Origin: Datisca glomerata
Taxonomy: Eukaryota; Streptophyta; Magnoliopsida; Cucurbitales; Datiscaceae
Reading direction: 5' to 3'
DNA: 64,000 nt
NCBI GenBank assembly: GCA_003255025.1
Contig: QANY01008739.1
Location: 124,001-188,000 of the forward strand
Positions within the stretch are counted from its first letter, which is position 1, and each line of letters opens with the position of its first letter. Below are positions 33,890 to 44,470 of the stretch, one piece after another. The notes under the pieces are model-generated. The model worked only from the letters and a program-made list of their open reading frames with translations, was not told the origin of the DNA and ran no database searches. Made by a program: the position numbers and the translations under genes.

Positions 33890-35100
33890 GCTTATTTACG
33901 TACAAAATCAAACATTTTTAAAGGGGTTCACCAAAATATTTCACGTACAGAATTAACAATTCTTAGAGGGGTTCACCAGAATATTCTGCGTACAAAATCA
34001 ATCATTCTTCGAGGCGTTCACCAAAATATTTCACGTAAAAAATCAATAATTCTTGGAGGAATTTACCAAACACGTACGCAATTAATAATTCTTGGAGGGG
34101 TTCACCAAAATATATCACGTACAAAATCAATCATTTTTCGAGGTGTTTATCAAAATATTTCATGTACAAAATCAATCATTCTTAGAGGGGTTCACCAAAA
34201 TATTTCACGTACAAAATCAATTATTCTTGGAGGGGTTCACCAAAATATTCCACGTACAAAATCAATCATTATTGGAGGGTTTCACCAAAATATTTCACGT
34301 ACAAAATCAATCATTCTTGGAGGGGTTCACCAAAATATTTCACGTACAAAATCAATCATTCTTGGAGGGGTTCACCAAAATATATCACGTATACAATTAA
34401 TAATTCTTGGAGGGGTTCACCAAAATATTTCACGTACAGAATTAACAATTCTTAGAGGGGTTCACCAAAATATTCCACGTACAAAATCAATCATTCTTGG
34501 AGGCGTTCACCAAAATATTCCACGTACAAAATCAATCATTCTTGGAAGCGTTCACCAAAATATTTCATGTACAAAATCAATCATTCTTGGAGGGGTTCAC
34601 CAAAATATATCACGTACATAATTAATAATTTTTGGAGGGGTTCACCAAAATATATCACGTACAGAATTAACAATTCTTAGAGGGGTTCACCAAAATATTT
34701 CACGTACAAAATCAATCATTCTTCGAGGCATTCACCAAAATATTTTATATACAAAATCAATCATTCTGGGAGGGGTTCACCAAAATATTTCACATATAAA
34801 ATCAATTATTCTTGGAGGGATTCACCAAAATATATCACGTACACAATTAATAATTCTTGGAGGGGTTCACCAAAATATTTCACGTACAGAATTAACAATT
34901 TTAGAAGGGTTCACCAAAATATTCCACGTACAAAATCAATCATTCTTGGAGGCGTTCACCAAAATATTTCACGTACAAAATCAATCATTCTTGGAGGGGT
35001 TCACCAAAATATTTCACGTACAAAACCAATCATTATTCGAGAAGTTCACCAAAATATTTTACGTACAAAATTAATCATTCTTCGATATGTTCTTCTAAAA
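33890..35100. repeat. 45-bp tandem array, about 26 units
   Basis: The unit is GGTTCACCAAAATATTTCAC followed by GTACAAAATCAATCATTCTTGGAGG. Units alternate among a few variants (ATATCACGTACACAATTAATAATT and CACGTACAGAATTAACAATT), which hints at higher-order blocks of three to six units. Because 45 is a multiple of 3, the array stays open in more than one frame: the longest, 33,872-34,621, would encode 249 residues of a VHQNISRTKSIILGG repeat. I treat this as a by-product of the repeat, not as a gene. Confidence 0.92.
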
Positions 35101-35139
35101 TGTAGTGGGGAAAGATTATTTTACTTGATACTAAAATCA

Positions 35140-35384
35140 CCGAAACTTGTCAAGCATGTAGATCTCTAAATAAACTTCGATTTGATTTCTTACGGGCCAC
35201 CTGATTCCACCCGAGCCATAAGTTATGTCCTTCAGAAGTTGACCTACGCCAAACGCCAGATACACATGGCTTTGGCGCATGTCAACTTCTGGAGGACACA
35301 ACTTTTGACTCTGGTGGAACCACGTGACCCGTATGATATCAAATCGAAGCTTATTCACAGATCTACATGCTTCACTAGTTTCGG
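35140..35384. repeat. 245-bp palindrome with ~120-bp arms
   Basis: The arms pair from CCGAAACTTGTCAAGCATG (35,140) with the end ATGCTTCACTAGTTTCGG (35,384). The centre is a 71-bp hairpin: GTCCTTCAGAAGTTGAC...ACGCCAAACGCCA (35,227-35,258), loop about 8 nt, then TGGCTTTGGCGCATGTCAACTTCTGGAGGAC cut here into TGGCTTTGGCG and GTCAACTTCTGGAGGAC. The central stem has about 29 of 32 positions paired; the outer arms are less perfect. Confidence 0.85.
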
Positions 35385-35399
35385 GTCCAAAACTATTCT

Positions 35400-36260
35400 T
35401 TTGTATGTATTTGGTGAATCCCACTCCGTAATTGGTGAATCCTACTACGTATTTGGTGTACCCCAATACGTATTTGGTGAACCCCTCCAAGAATTATTAT
35501 TTTGTACGTATTTGGTGAACCACACTACGTAATTGGTGAACCCCCTTACGTAATTGGTGAACCTCTCTAAGAATTATTCCTTTGTACGTATTTGGTGAAC
35601 CCCACTACGTAATTGATGAACCCCATTACGTAATTGGTGAACCCCTTTACGTAATTGGTGAATCATTCTAAAAATTATTCTTTTGTACGTAATTGGTGAA
35701 CCCTAGTATATAATTGGTGAAACTTTTTAAAAATTATTCTTTTGTACGTATTTGATGAACATCACTACATAATTGGTGAACCACACTACGTATTTGGTGA
35801 ACCACACTACGTATTTGGTGAACCACACTACGTATTTGGTGAACCACACTACGTAATTAGTGAATCCCTCCAAGAATTATTCTTTTGTACGTATTTAGTG
35901 AACCTCATTACGTAATTGGTGAACCCCACTACGTAATTGGTGTACCCCAATAGGTAATTGGTGAACCCTTCCAAGAATTATTCTTTTGTACGTATTTGGT
36001 GAACCCCACTACGTAATTGGTGAACCCACTATGTATTTGGTGAACCTTACTACGTAATTGGTGAACCCCTCCAAGAATTATTCTTTTGTACTTATTTGGT
36101 GAACCTTAATACGTAATTGGTGAACCCTACTATGTATTTAGTGTACCCCACTACGTAATTTGTGAATCCCTCTAAGAATTATTCTTTTGTACGTATTTGG
36201 TGAACCACACTACGTGATTGATAAACCGCATCACATAATTGGTAAACTCCACTACGCATT
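35400..36260. repeat. Tandem array of ACGTA(A/T)TTGGTGAACC units
   Basis: A short unit of about 20-21 bp, '(C)TACGTA(A/T)TTGGTGAACCC(C/A)', is repeated about 35 times. A longer phrase (CCTCCAAGAATTATTCTTTTGTACGTATTTGG) recurs every 80-130 bp and marks higher-order units. The family is the complement of the 45-bp array on the other side of the palindrome. Confidence 0.92.
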
Positions 36261-36284
36261 TGATGATCTAAAAAAACTAAAAAA

Positions 36285-36900
36285 AAATCTACAACCTGTT
36301 AGATTTTGTGTGGCCTGAAAATTTCTTTCGGGCATCATAAAATTTCCCTATAGCAGGAGGAAGTACTAAATGTGGCTCGAGCCACGTTGCTCTCCAATTA
36401 TCATAATGTTTAACCTCTAAAAAAGCTGAAACAATTATGAATAGAAAATAATTATAGTTTCACGTGAGAAAATAATGTCTCTTTATATCTTTTCTATTTA
36501 TCTTTTTTTTTTCTTGGTGCACTCACAATAAAATTATGGGTAAATCTGATTTTTAGTCTAAAAATTAGACCGAATCAAAATTGACGGTCTTGTCATAATA
36601 AGGACTGGACGACCAGTTATATACATAAAAGAGTTATATACATAAAAGCTCAGTCAACCGGTTTGTAAAATAATTAGAAAGTTGTATCGAGTTTTACTGT
36701 CCACCAATATTTTTTTTCAAAAGTTCAATCAATGAATGTAATTATAGATTTATAAAAAAATTCTACATTTTTTTGCATTACAATAAAAAAATCACAAATT
36801 TCCCCTCAACTCCTAATAGTCTGGTTCAATATAATCGGTTTGATTGATTTTTACACACCCCTACATAATGTAGCAAGACGGTGTATGTAATATATAGAAC
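36285..36900. other. AT-rich DNA between the array and the SAUR gene
   Basis: No open frame. It presumably includes the 3' untranslated region and terminator of the SAUR gene, which is transcribed leftwards; no clear poly(A) signal stands out. Confidence 0.4.
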
Positions 36901-36912
36901 ATCTAAAACCGA

Positions 36913-37299
36913 TTAAAGAAACTCATAAAAAATTTGACCAAAATTAAAACTACCATGACTACACTCAACAGCATTAATAATGTATTGGAAAGCAGAAACA
37001 GTGCATGGAACAACTAAACCTCTCATTTGATTAAAACCAAACACTTGTTCAGCTTTGTTCAGCAACATCTTGAAGAGTGGGTGAGAGAGAAAGCTTGTTG
37101 GCACCACAAAACGCCGCTGTTCCTCTCCTACATAGACGGCAAAATAACCACTTGGTGTTGTGGTTGAAGCAGAGTTTTCCTCGTGTTCTCTTAACAAACA
37201 GTACTCTTGGCCGCAAGATGGGTTGTCATGATTTCCATAATTCCCACCTCTGGTAATTAATTTCACTTTCTTGGCTATAAGTTTCTTGAAGGAAACCAT
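36913..37299 (-). CDS. SAUR-like auxin-responsive protein (128 aa)
   Basis: This is an intronless - strand frame from ATG (37,299-37,297) to TAA (36,915-36,913). SAURs are small plant proteins, many of which promote cell expansion by inhibiting PP2C.D phosphatases at the plasma membrane. The domain spans about residues 50-116: 'GYFAVYVGEEQRRFVVPTS', then 'FLSHPLFKMLLNKAEQVFGF' and 'GLVVPCTVSAFQYIINAVE'. This follows the family pattern G-x-x-x-V-Y-V-G, R-F-V-V-P, L-x-H-P-x-F, E-x-x-F-G-F, L-x-V-P-C. The N-terminus is Lys-rich (KKLIAKKVKLITRGG), as in many SAURs. Length is normal. A TATA box lies about 140 bp upstream. There is no second SAUR in the window, although SAURs often cluster. It looks intact; no auxin response element was identified with confidence. 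Confidence 0.93.
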   Translation of the reverse strand: MVSFKKLIAKKVKLITRGGNYGNHDNPSCGQEYCLLREHEENSASTTTPSGYFAVYVGEEQRRFVVPTSFLSHPLFKMLLNKAEQVFGFNQMRGLVVPCTVSAFQYIINAVECSHGSFNFGQIFYEFL

Positions 37300-37439
37300 C
37301 CTTTAATTAATTAGATAGGAACTCTGTTTTGGCCTTTCGAGATTGGAAAACAAGAGTAAATGAGAATTTCTGAAAAGTACGGGGTGAAGGGGAAGTGTTT
37401 TTCATATTACTTTGGGATGGTGGGTATGGAAGAAAGGAG

Positions 37440-37447
37440 TATTTATA
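37440..37447 (-). promoter_or_regulatory. TATA box of the SAUR gene
   Basis: On the - strand the bases read TATAAATA, 141 bp before the ATG. This would place the start of transcription near 37,410 and give a 5' leader of about 110 bases. Confidence 0.6.
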
Positions 37448-37499
37448 TGGGAGATTAGAGGTGCGGAGGAAAATTTATTGGAATAGAAAAATACAGCCT

Positions 37500-38154
37500 T
37501 TTGACTTTGCAATAATTTTTTAGTTCATATATGATTAGGGATGATATACAAAAGTTATATATAAACTTTATAGTGTTAACATGACTCAAGCTTACAAATT
37601 ATATCGTAAAAGTTAAGCCTGACTCAAACTTACAAATTTTATCGTAAACGTTAAGCCGTAATATATATATATTAAATTTTACGGCACTGTTGGGTTTTTT
37701 TTATCAGGGCATGGGGCCCAATAATTTTATTCACTAAATCCGGGGTTAAAACCCTTGATTATATATTTCCCACCCCTTAATTATCAAACTTTACCTACTA
37801 CATCTATTTTTCTATATTTTTAAATTTAATTTAGAGAGTCAAACATGAACATGAATAATTCTCGGTGTTCGGCTACATCAACGGAGAATAAAAATAATTA
37901 AAACAAATGTCACAAAAGCATTATGAGAATAGTTGAATTTGCCATGTTGACAAATCTGAAGAAGCTGATCTGGAGCTACTCGCCTAACCAAATTAGCTGA
38001 AATATAAAAGTCATATAGGAAGTCACGAAAGCCAGAGAAGTCAATCAAGGGACTCATCACCATGACAAAGCTGGTAGCAATCACTACAACTATTAGCAAT
38101 CGCTACAACCATTAGATTCACCACACTACGTCAAATGATTCAAATTTAAAAAGT
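37500..38154. other. AT-rich upstream DNA
   Basis: A ~43-bp direct duplication (GACTCAAGCTTACAAATT... and GACTCAAACTTACAAATT...) lies at about 37,580-37,655. No gene seen. Confidence 0.45.
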
Positions 38155-38711
38155 TGTTAATACTGATAAGCAGGATGTACAGGCAAAATTTGATATGATA
38201 CGTGGCAAGATCTAGACCAAAGACACCATCGAAGAGAAGATAGAGCGAGAACCGTAAGATCAACTAAACAATTATGAAAAACAGATAAATAAGATGAAAG
38301 TACATGAATTACCGACATGGTAATCCGAAGAAAAGCTAATCAAGACCATTGGATTGATCAGACGGTCAAGATTTAGTAAGTTGATAATGCTGATAAGTTA
38401 GATCTCAGGAAATATTTTATTGATCCTATTTTTAGATAGAATTAGATAAGCTGTATCAGATTCTATGCAACCGATTGAAAGCCTATAAATAAAGGCAAGA
38501 TGTAACTCCAAACACAACACAACAACACTCAACACCCTTAATAGAATACTATCAAAGTCTCCCCGTGGTTTTTCTGCCTTTTAAGAGTTTTCCACGTAAA
38601 TCATTGTGTCTTTATTCTCTCATTCTCTCTCTTAATTATTCTCTATATTTTCATATTATGATGTAGGAAATTCACGATCAATTCTCAAAGATCGGGAATT
38701 TTTCCTTTACA
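38155..38711 (+). repeat. LTR-like sequence with TATA box (+ strand)
   Basis: It has TATAAATA at 38,484-38,491, a transcribed-looking CT-rich part (38,530-38,650) and an end TTTACA (38,706-38,711). It is followed by TTTAGTGTTCTCATTGAGAG, closely like the sequence after the LTR end of the gypsy element at 56,545-56,565 read on its strand (TTTGGTGCTTTCATTGAGAG). The left limit (TGTTAATACTG at 38,155) is a guess. The partner LTR was not found. Confidence 0.55.
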
Positions 38712-40384
38712 TTTAGTGTTCTCATTGAGAGATGAGAAAAAACTCAAGAAATCTCTCTCTCAAATGCTCAAAACCAAATGAAACGCACTTCCAACAACGG
38801 AAGCAGAAGAAGAAACAGATACGGAAGTAGTGACAAAAATGACTACGGACTGAAAACAGAGCGAATAATGGATGGGAAGAGACAAAAGAAATGATTAAGG
38901 AGAGTCAAAACGTCATAACAGAAATCGAAACGTAAGAGCAGACCCCTAGCGAGAACATAAATCGAATCATTGGAGTAGACCTCTAGCGAGAATATAAATT
39001 GAAGCGCCAGATCAAATTCTTAGCGAGAATGGGAAAAGGAGCGCTAGATCAGGCTCTTAGCGAGAATGTGAATCAGAGCGCCAGATCTGACTCTTAGCGA
39101 GAATGGGAAAAGGAGCGCCAGATCAGGCTCTTAGCGAGACTGGAAATTAGAGCGTCAGATTAGAGTGAAGAACGCACCAAATGAAATGTGCTTCCAACAA
39201 CAGAAGTAGAAGAAGAAATAGATGCGGAAGTAGTAATGAAAATGACTACGAAACCAAAAATAGAGCGAAGAGCGGTAAATTCACTCATTTGTATTCGACT
39301 TGATTTATCTATTTTGTACAATTATTATTACAAAGAATATTATGAACATAATTCATGGAATTGAATTATGCAAATTCAACAACCACCACGAGGGGCTGAT
39401 TTGAAACCCACGAACTGCCACCCGCGGACTACCAGACGATCAAAGTTCTGCCTACGACAGCTAGGCTAAGAGCAACATAATAAAAAAATAAAAAATAAAA
39501 AAAAGGAGAGGAAGGAGATCAGAAAAGAAACAATTCAAAGGAATGATGAGTTAAAAAAGAGCGGATAAGAAAAGAAAGAGCTCGAAAAGTTCAGATCAGA
39601 AAAGCCATAGAGCTTAGACCAGGAAACCTCATAAAGTTCAGACCATAAGAGCTCATAAAGTTCAGACCATATGAGCTCATAAAGTTCAGACCAGAAGAGC
39701 TCAGAAAGCTTAGATGAGAAGAGATCTGAAGGTTCAGGTCAGAAAAGCCATAGAGTTTAGACAAAAAAAAGTTGAAGTGAGAGATTCAGACAAAAAAGCT
39801 GAAGTCAGAGCTTCATAACAGAAAATTTGAAGTTAAAGCTTTAGAATGGAAAAGCTGAAGTCAGAGTTTCAGAACAGAAAAGCTCAAGTAAGACTTTCAG
39901 AACAGAAAAGTTAAAATCAGAGCTTCAGAACATAAAATAGAAGTCGGAAATTCAGAATAGATAAGCTTCGGCGCTTCAGAAAGAGAAAAAGCTAGAGCTT
40001 CAAGAGTATCAGAATTTTAGGACAGAAATTTGAAAGAATTTCAGAATAGAAATTCATTGGAAAAGAAAAAAATGTTAAGGAAAGAAGTTTAGAATAGAAA
40101 TTACAGAGAAAAAAAATAGCAAAGAAGATAATGTTCATTTCAGTCAAGAAAGCTGTCACTTCAGAATGGGATAGCTGTCACTTCAGAATGGAAAAGTTGC
40201 CACTTCAAAATGGGAAAGTTACCACTTCATTACAGAACAAGAAAGCAAAAAAGACAGTCATTCAAAACTTTAGAACTTAAGGCTGCGACTTGATAGCCCT
40301 GACAACGAGAAAGGAAATGTCTTAACAACAGAAGCGACAACTAGAGCGGAAATGGAAACTGAAAAAAAAGTTGGAACAAAAATT

Positions 40385-41160
40385 ACATGGCGAGTCACAT
40401 AATTATAAAGATATGGGAGTATGCTTCATGGAGAATTCTATGGAATTCAAGTTGAGCTCCAGATAAAAAGTATGGTAGTCTTCGTACAGGAAAGTAAACT
40501 TAATTACGTCTTTCAAATTTAATTTTTTAAGCAGACTTACATAGGAAACAATATATCATTAGAAAAATATGGATATCTACTTCTAGAAGAAATTTCCAGA
40601 ACTCGATTTGGAGCTGTCACGCAAAAGCTATGATAATTTTTGTGAAGACTGTTCGAGAAAGCAGAATATACATAACGGTCAATTTTAGAAATTAAATAGT
40701 ATTTGCTGGAAGCCAACTACACGGTGAATCTTACATCATCATAAAGATATAAAAGTCTACTTATTGGAGAACTTTAATGAATTCAATTTGGAGATTTCGA
40801 TCAAAAGTCACGATAATTTTTGTACATATCGCTAAAAAAGTAAGGCTATTTACATCTTTCAAATTGAATATTTAGGCTGCTTCATTTTAGACAATATTAT
40901 ATGACAAGCTATATATTGTTGAAAAAGATATGGGTGTCTACTACTTGAAGAATTTTGCAGAATCTGATTTGAAGCTCCCGAACAAATTTACAATAATGAA
41001 AGTTGTTCTGGAAAGCTTATAATGCGGAACGGTCAAATTCGTTAATTAAACTGTTCTGACTGGGAGTCAATTACATGATGAATAATATATCATCGGAAGC
41101 ATATGAAAATTAACTTCTTGAAGAACTTCATGGAATTCAATTTAGAACTTTCTATCAAAG
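40385..41160. repeat. Five diverged ~165-bp repeats
   Basis: Each copy contains a phrase of the type 'ACATGG(C/T)GA...ATATCATCA...AAGATATGG' and then 'TCTACTT(C/A)T(A/T)GGAGAA' and 'GAATTCAATTTGGAGCT'. Copies begin near 40,385, 40,530, 40,718, 40,890 and 41,065. They are much more diverged than the neighbouring arrays, so they are older. Confidence 0.65.
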
Positions 41161-41214
41161 CTTATGGCATGATAACGTGCAAATACTTGGCATCAACTTT
41201 CTCTCTTCTTCAAA

Positions 41215-41690
41215 ATCATTGAAAATTAGGGCGTGAGCCCTTGAGAGCAGGAAGTTCGTAAGTCCTGTTCTCTAAAGGAACTATGGGCTTAAGTTCTTGG
41301 GAGGGACATTTCATAAGTCTTACTCTCAGAATGAACTAAGAGCGTGAGTACTTGGGAGGGGCAATACATAAGTCTTACTCTCAGAAAAAACTAAGGGTGT
41401 AAGCCCTTGGGAAGGGCAGTTCATAAGTCCTACTCTCAGAAGGAACGAAGGGCGTGAGTCCTTGGGAGGGGCAATTCATAAGTCCTACTTTCAGAAGGAA
41501 CTAAAGACGTGAGTCCTTGGAGGGGTAATTCATAAGTCCTACTCTCAGAAGGAACTAAGGGCGTAAGTCTTTATGAGGGGCAATTCATAAATCCTACTCG
41601 TAGAAGGAACTAAGGGCGTAAGTTCTTAGCAGGGGCAATTCGTAAGTCCTACTCTCAGAAGGAAATCAAAATGGGGGCATGCTTCCACTG
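41215..41690. repeat. ~60-bp tandem array, eight units
   Basis: The unit contains 'GAACTAAGGGCGTGAGTCC', 'TTGGGAGGGGCAATTCATAAG' (here split) and 'TCCTACTCTCAGAAG'. Eight copies occur with about 85-90 per cent identity, followed by three copies of a related ~81-bp unit that adds 'GGGGCCATGGTTCCACTGAA'. Confidence 0.9.
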
Positions 41691-42899
41691 AAGGAGCCTA
41701 AGTCCTTGGGAGCATCTACGTACGTCGTTCTTAGAAGGAAATTGAAATGGGGCCATGGTTCCACTGAAGGTGCCTAAGTCCTTGGGAGCGTCTACGTACG
41801 CCATTCTTTGAAGAAAATTGAAACAGGGCCATTGTTCCACTGAACGAGCCTAAGTCCTTGGGAGCATCTATATATGTTGTTCTCAGAATGGGAATGTCTG
41901 AAAGAACAGACAAATAAACGTCTTCAGAATGGGAAAGTCTGGAGAATGGAAAAAGAAATGTCTTCAGAATGGAAAAAGGAAACGTCTTCAGAATGGAAAA
42001 AGGAAACGTCTTCAAAAAAGGAAAGTCTGGAGAACGGAAAATGAAATGTCTTCAGAGTTGGAAAGGAAACGTCCTCAGGACAGGAAAGGTTGGAGAATGG
42101 AAAAAGAAACATCTTTAGAACAGAAAAGAAAAGAAGTTGAGAAAAGAACTTCTGAACTTTAATTGAGGAAAGAACTTCAGAGCAAAAGAGAAAAGAAGTC
42201 GAGGAAAAACTTCAGAACAGAAAAGAAGTTGAGGAAAACTTCAGAAACAGAAAAGTAGTTTAGGAAAGAACTTTAGAGCAGAAAAGAAAAGTAGTAGGGG
42301 AAAAAACTTCAAAGATGAGAAAAAAGGCTGAGCTGAGCAAAGAAAAGTTGAGAAAATAAAAGCTGAGAAAAGAAAGACTGAGCTGAATAAAGAAAAGTCG
42401 AGAAAAGAAAAGCTGAAAAAAGAAAGGCTGGGCTGAGTAATGAAAAGCTGAGAAAAGAAAATCTCAATAAATAAAAATAGAGTAAAGAAAAGGCCAAGTA
42501 AAGGAAGGCCGCAGCTTCAACGTTTTAGAACGGGAAGGCCAGGAGTAAAGAAAAAAGAAGCGAGTAAAGGAAAGAAAAAGTTAAAAGCGGAAAAAGGAAA
42601 CCGAAAAGGAGAAATGGAGAAATGCAAAGTGGAGTAAAAGAAATGAATCAAAATTATTCTTCAAGTTTGTGGCCTATTTAAAGGCCTTTGTCTTCATTTT
42701 TCATTGTTATAGGTGTTTCCCCAACCACCAGCAATATGACGACGTGTGTCACGCCTCAATTAATGAGCTCATCATTATGGGACTTCTAAGGGAAGAAGGG
42801 CGACCTCATTTGGTTAGACACCAAGAAGCTTGGGCTCCACAAACCTGAGCTCAGGAAAAGTAGGAGTAAGGCAAAGGTTCAACAAAAATATCTCGGACG

Positions 42900-43275
42900 C
42901 TCCCGAGTGCAAGGTCATCAGTGCCCATCATAAGTTGCAGCCAACATGCCACATTGCCACGATTAAGTGTCAGAATAGCCTCCAAAGAGTCGTGTCGCAA
43001 TTAAATGTTTATCAATGCCCATAAAACCAACAGGCCACATTGCCATGACTAAGTGTCAGAATAGCCTCCAAAGAGTCGTGTCGCAATTAAATGTTTATCA
43101 TAAATAGCAACCAACATGCCACATTGCCATGACTAAGTGTCAGAATAGCCTTCAAAAAGTCTTTTCGCAAGGTCATCAGTGCCAATCATAAGTAGCAGCC
43201 AACAGGCCACATTGCCATGACTAAGTGTCAGAATAGCCTCCAAAGAGTCGTGTCGCAATTAAATGTTTATCAATT
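42900..43275. repeat. ~85-bp tandem array, four units
   Basis: CCACATTGCCATGACTAAG occurs at 42,949, 43,034, 43,119 and 43,206, spacing 85-87 bp. The third unit lacks the CAATTAAATGTTTATCA tail and instead repeats 'GGTCATCAGTGCC'. The array lies just before the direct repeat at 43,285. Confidence 0.9.
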
Positions 43276-43284
43276 TATGTGAAG

Positions 43285-43685
43285 ATCGCATCCCTTTCAT
43301 CTAATCATCAAGTGATGACAACAAACTTCGTGTTTTATGAAGCTTCTCCAACATGCTTCGGATAGCCTTCTTCGACACGCTCTCACCAACTCGAGGACTT
43401 AGGTATAAACTACTTGGCCAATCGATATAATAGGTACGCCTATCCCCCCTAAAAAAAGGAGGGACTCCAAGAGATCGACCATCGACTAAATTAAGCATCG
43501 AAGGCTCCTCAACGAGGAAGACACCCCTTGTTCTCCTCGTCTTAGAGTTTTTTGTTTATGTTCTTTGCAGACTCGAAGGACACAAGGAACCCCATCTGGG
43601 TGAGGAGTGCATGAAGATCACCGTTATGGACTTCAATCAGAACCGTCAATCAGAGAGAAATATCACCTCAAGAAGAGATTAGGAA
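43285..43685 (+). repeat. LTR-like direct repeat, left copy
   Basis: It matches 48,070-48,381 in the same orientation: 'CTTCTTCGACACGCTC', 'GGTTCTCCTCGTCTT', 'TTTGTTTATGTTCTTTGCA', 'TGAAGATCACCGTTATG'. This copy holds about 62 extra bases (43,424-43,485) bounded by ATCGA on both sides, so the right copy probably lost them by recombination between short direct repeats. The pair encloses about 4.4 kb without gag or pol. Confidence 0.7.
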
Positions 43686-44470
43686 ATATCAACTCCGTCG
43701 AAGGATTAGGATCCATTTTCTCTTCTTGTAAAGAGAAGTTGGGCCCAATTTTCTACGCTGAAAAAAATTGGGGTAAAGAGGTAGCCCAGCCCGCCTCTCC
43801 ACTCGGGAAGGAACCTCTTACCCCTCAAGACTATCTAGTAAAAGAAAAAAGATATGGTGGTGGTAGCATTTGAGATAATCCGGAAGAAAAGAAAGATGTG
43901 CCAAATCCTTTGCAAGTAACAATAGTCTCTTGTACGAGAATGATCCCTTCCCAAGGCTCAAGAGATTACCGACAAAGTTTCCAAGCGCTCCTGAAGGTCT
44001 GGGGGAAATTACCCATAGAAAGGTGGGATGACCTCCCAACTAGGGGCGAGTATCACCTTTCAAGGAAACCAGAACCAAGACAAATCTGGGCTGTGAAGGG
44101 CTAGAATCCTCTCTTATGAGGTTCTGGCTGGGGTCACCACCGAAAGACGAAGGGAAAATTTCTCGAAGAACCCTTGGGGTAATATGCAAGCAACTGCGGA
44201 GATACCAAAGGGTCGCCCACCGTCTGGGTTTGTGGAATCCTTTTGGCCACTAAGAAGAAATCGTAGGATGCGGTTGGACAAGCCGAAGATTAGTCCCGAT
44301 TGAAATACAAAGGCTTGCATCAGCCCTCCTCCGTAGCTGAAATGAAGCCAGCCACACACCCCACAACGGATGGAACAGAAGGGCAAGGATCATGACAAAA
44401 TAATATTACAAGTAACAATATCATGGGTCAATGATATGTAGCCCTATGAGAGGGCAAGAGAGATCGCTAG
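43686..44470. other. Interior of the 43.3-48.4 kb repeat-flanked unit, no recognised gene
   Basis: Several frames of 60-90 codons exist on both strands, none recognisable. The composition is balanced (about 45-50 per cent GC), unlike the AT-rich flanks of the window. Confidence 0.4.

Larger units (their letters stand above)
33530..36280. repeat. Foldback locus: opposed arrays of one repeat family around a palindrome
   Basis: From left to right: four direct copies of a 20-bp unit with an inverted partner (33,581-33,769); a ~93-bp module A (33,788-33,881); an array of 45-bp units (33,890-35,100); an inverted copy of module A (35,140-35,226); a 71-bp hairpin (35,227-35,297); a direct copy of module A (35,298-35,390); and an array of the complementary repeat (35,400-36,260). 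The left unit's complement (CCCCTCCAAGAATGATTG, then TTTTGTACGT and TTGGTGAAC) matches the right array (CCCCTCCAAGAATTATTC, then TTTTGTACGT and TTGGTGAAC). The whole is therefore a ~2.5-kb imperfect inverted repeat. It resembles foldback-type transposons in plan, but I found no transposase or target duplication. Confidence 0.75.
38712..42660 (+). mobile_element. Non-coding LTR-element interior made of successive tandem arrays
   Basis: No gag or pol is readable over 4 kb. Instead different arrays follow each other: ~40-bp units with 'GCGCCAGATCAGGCTCTTAGCGAGAATGG' elements (38,940-39,150); ~26-bp 'AGAGCTCATAAAGTTCAGACC' units (39,580-39,760); 'AACAGAAAAGCTGAAGTCAG' units (39,760-40,010); about five diverged ~165-bp units (40,385-41,160); ~60-bp units (41,215-41,690); ~81-bp units (41,690-41,880); and GA-rich ~30-bp units (41,890-42,600). 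This suits a large non-autonomous LTR element (LARD-like). The assignment is by the LTR at its left only. Confidence 0.5.

Noticed and set aside
33872..34621. 249-residue open frame as a repeat protein gene
   Set aside because: It is produced by a 45-bp tandem array; alternative frames are open as well, and there is no start context or codon signal.
35182..35532. Opposed frames of 116-117 residues at the palindrome
   Set aside because: They mirror each other because the DNA is palindromic; no domain seen.
33890..36260. CRISPR-like array (regular repeats)
   Set aside because: The repeats are contiguous without unique spacers, and this is a plant nuclear genome.
37185..37299. Alternative start for the SAUR at a later Met
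   Set aside because: The Lys-rich N-terminus from the first ATG is typical for the family and the TATA distance fits.
41929..42500. Lys/Arg-rich (+) and Phe/Ser-rich (-) frames
   Set aside because: By-products of GA-rich repeats.
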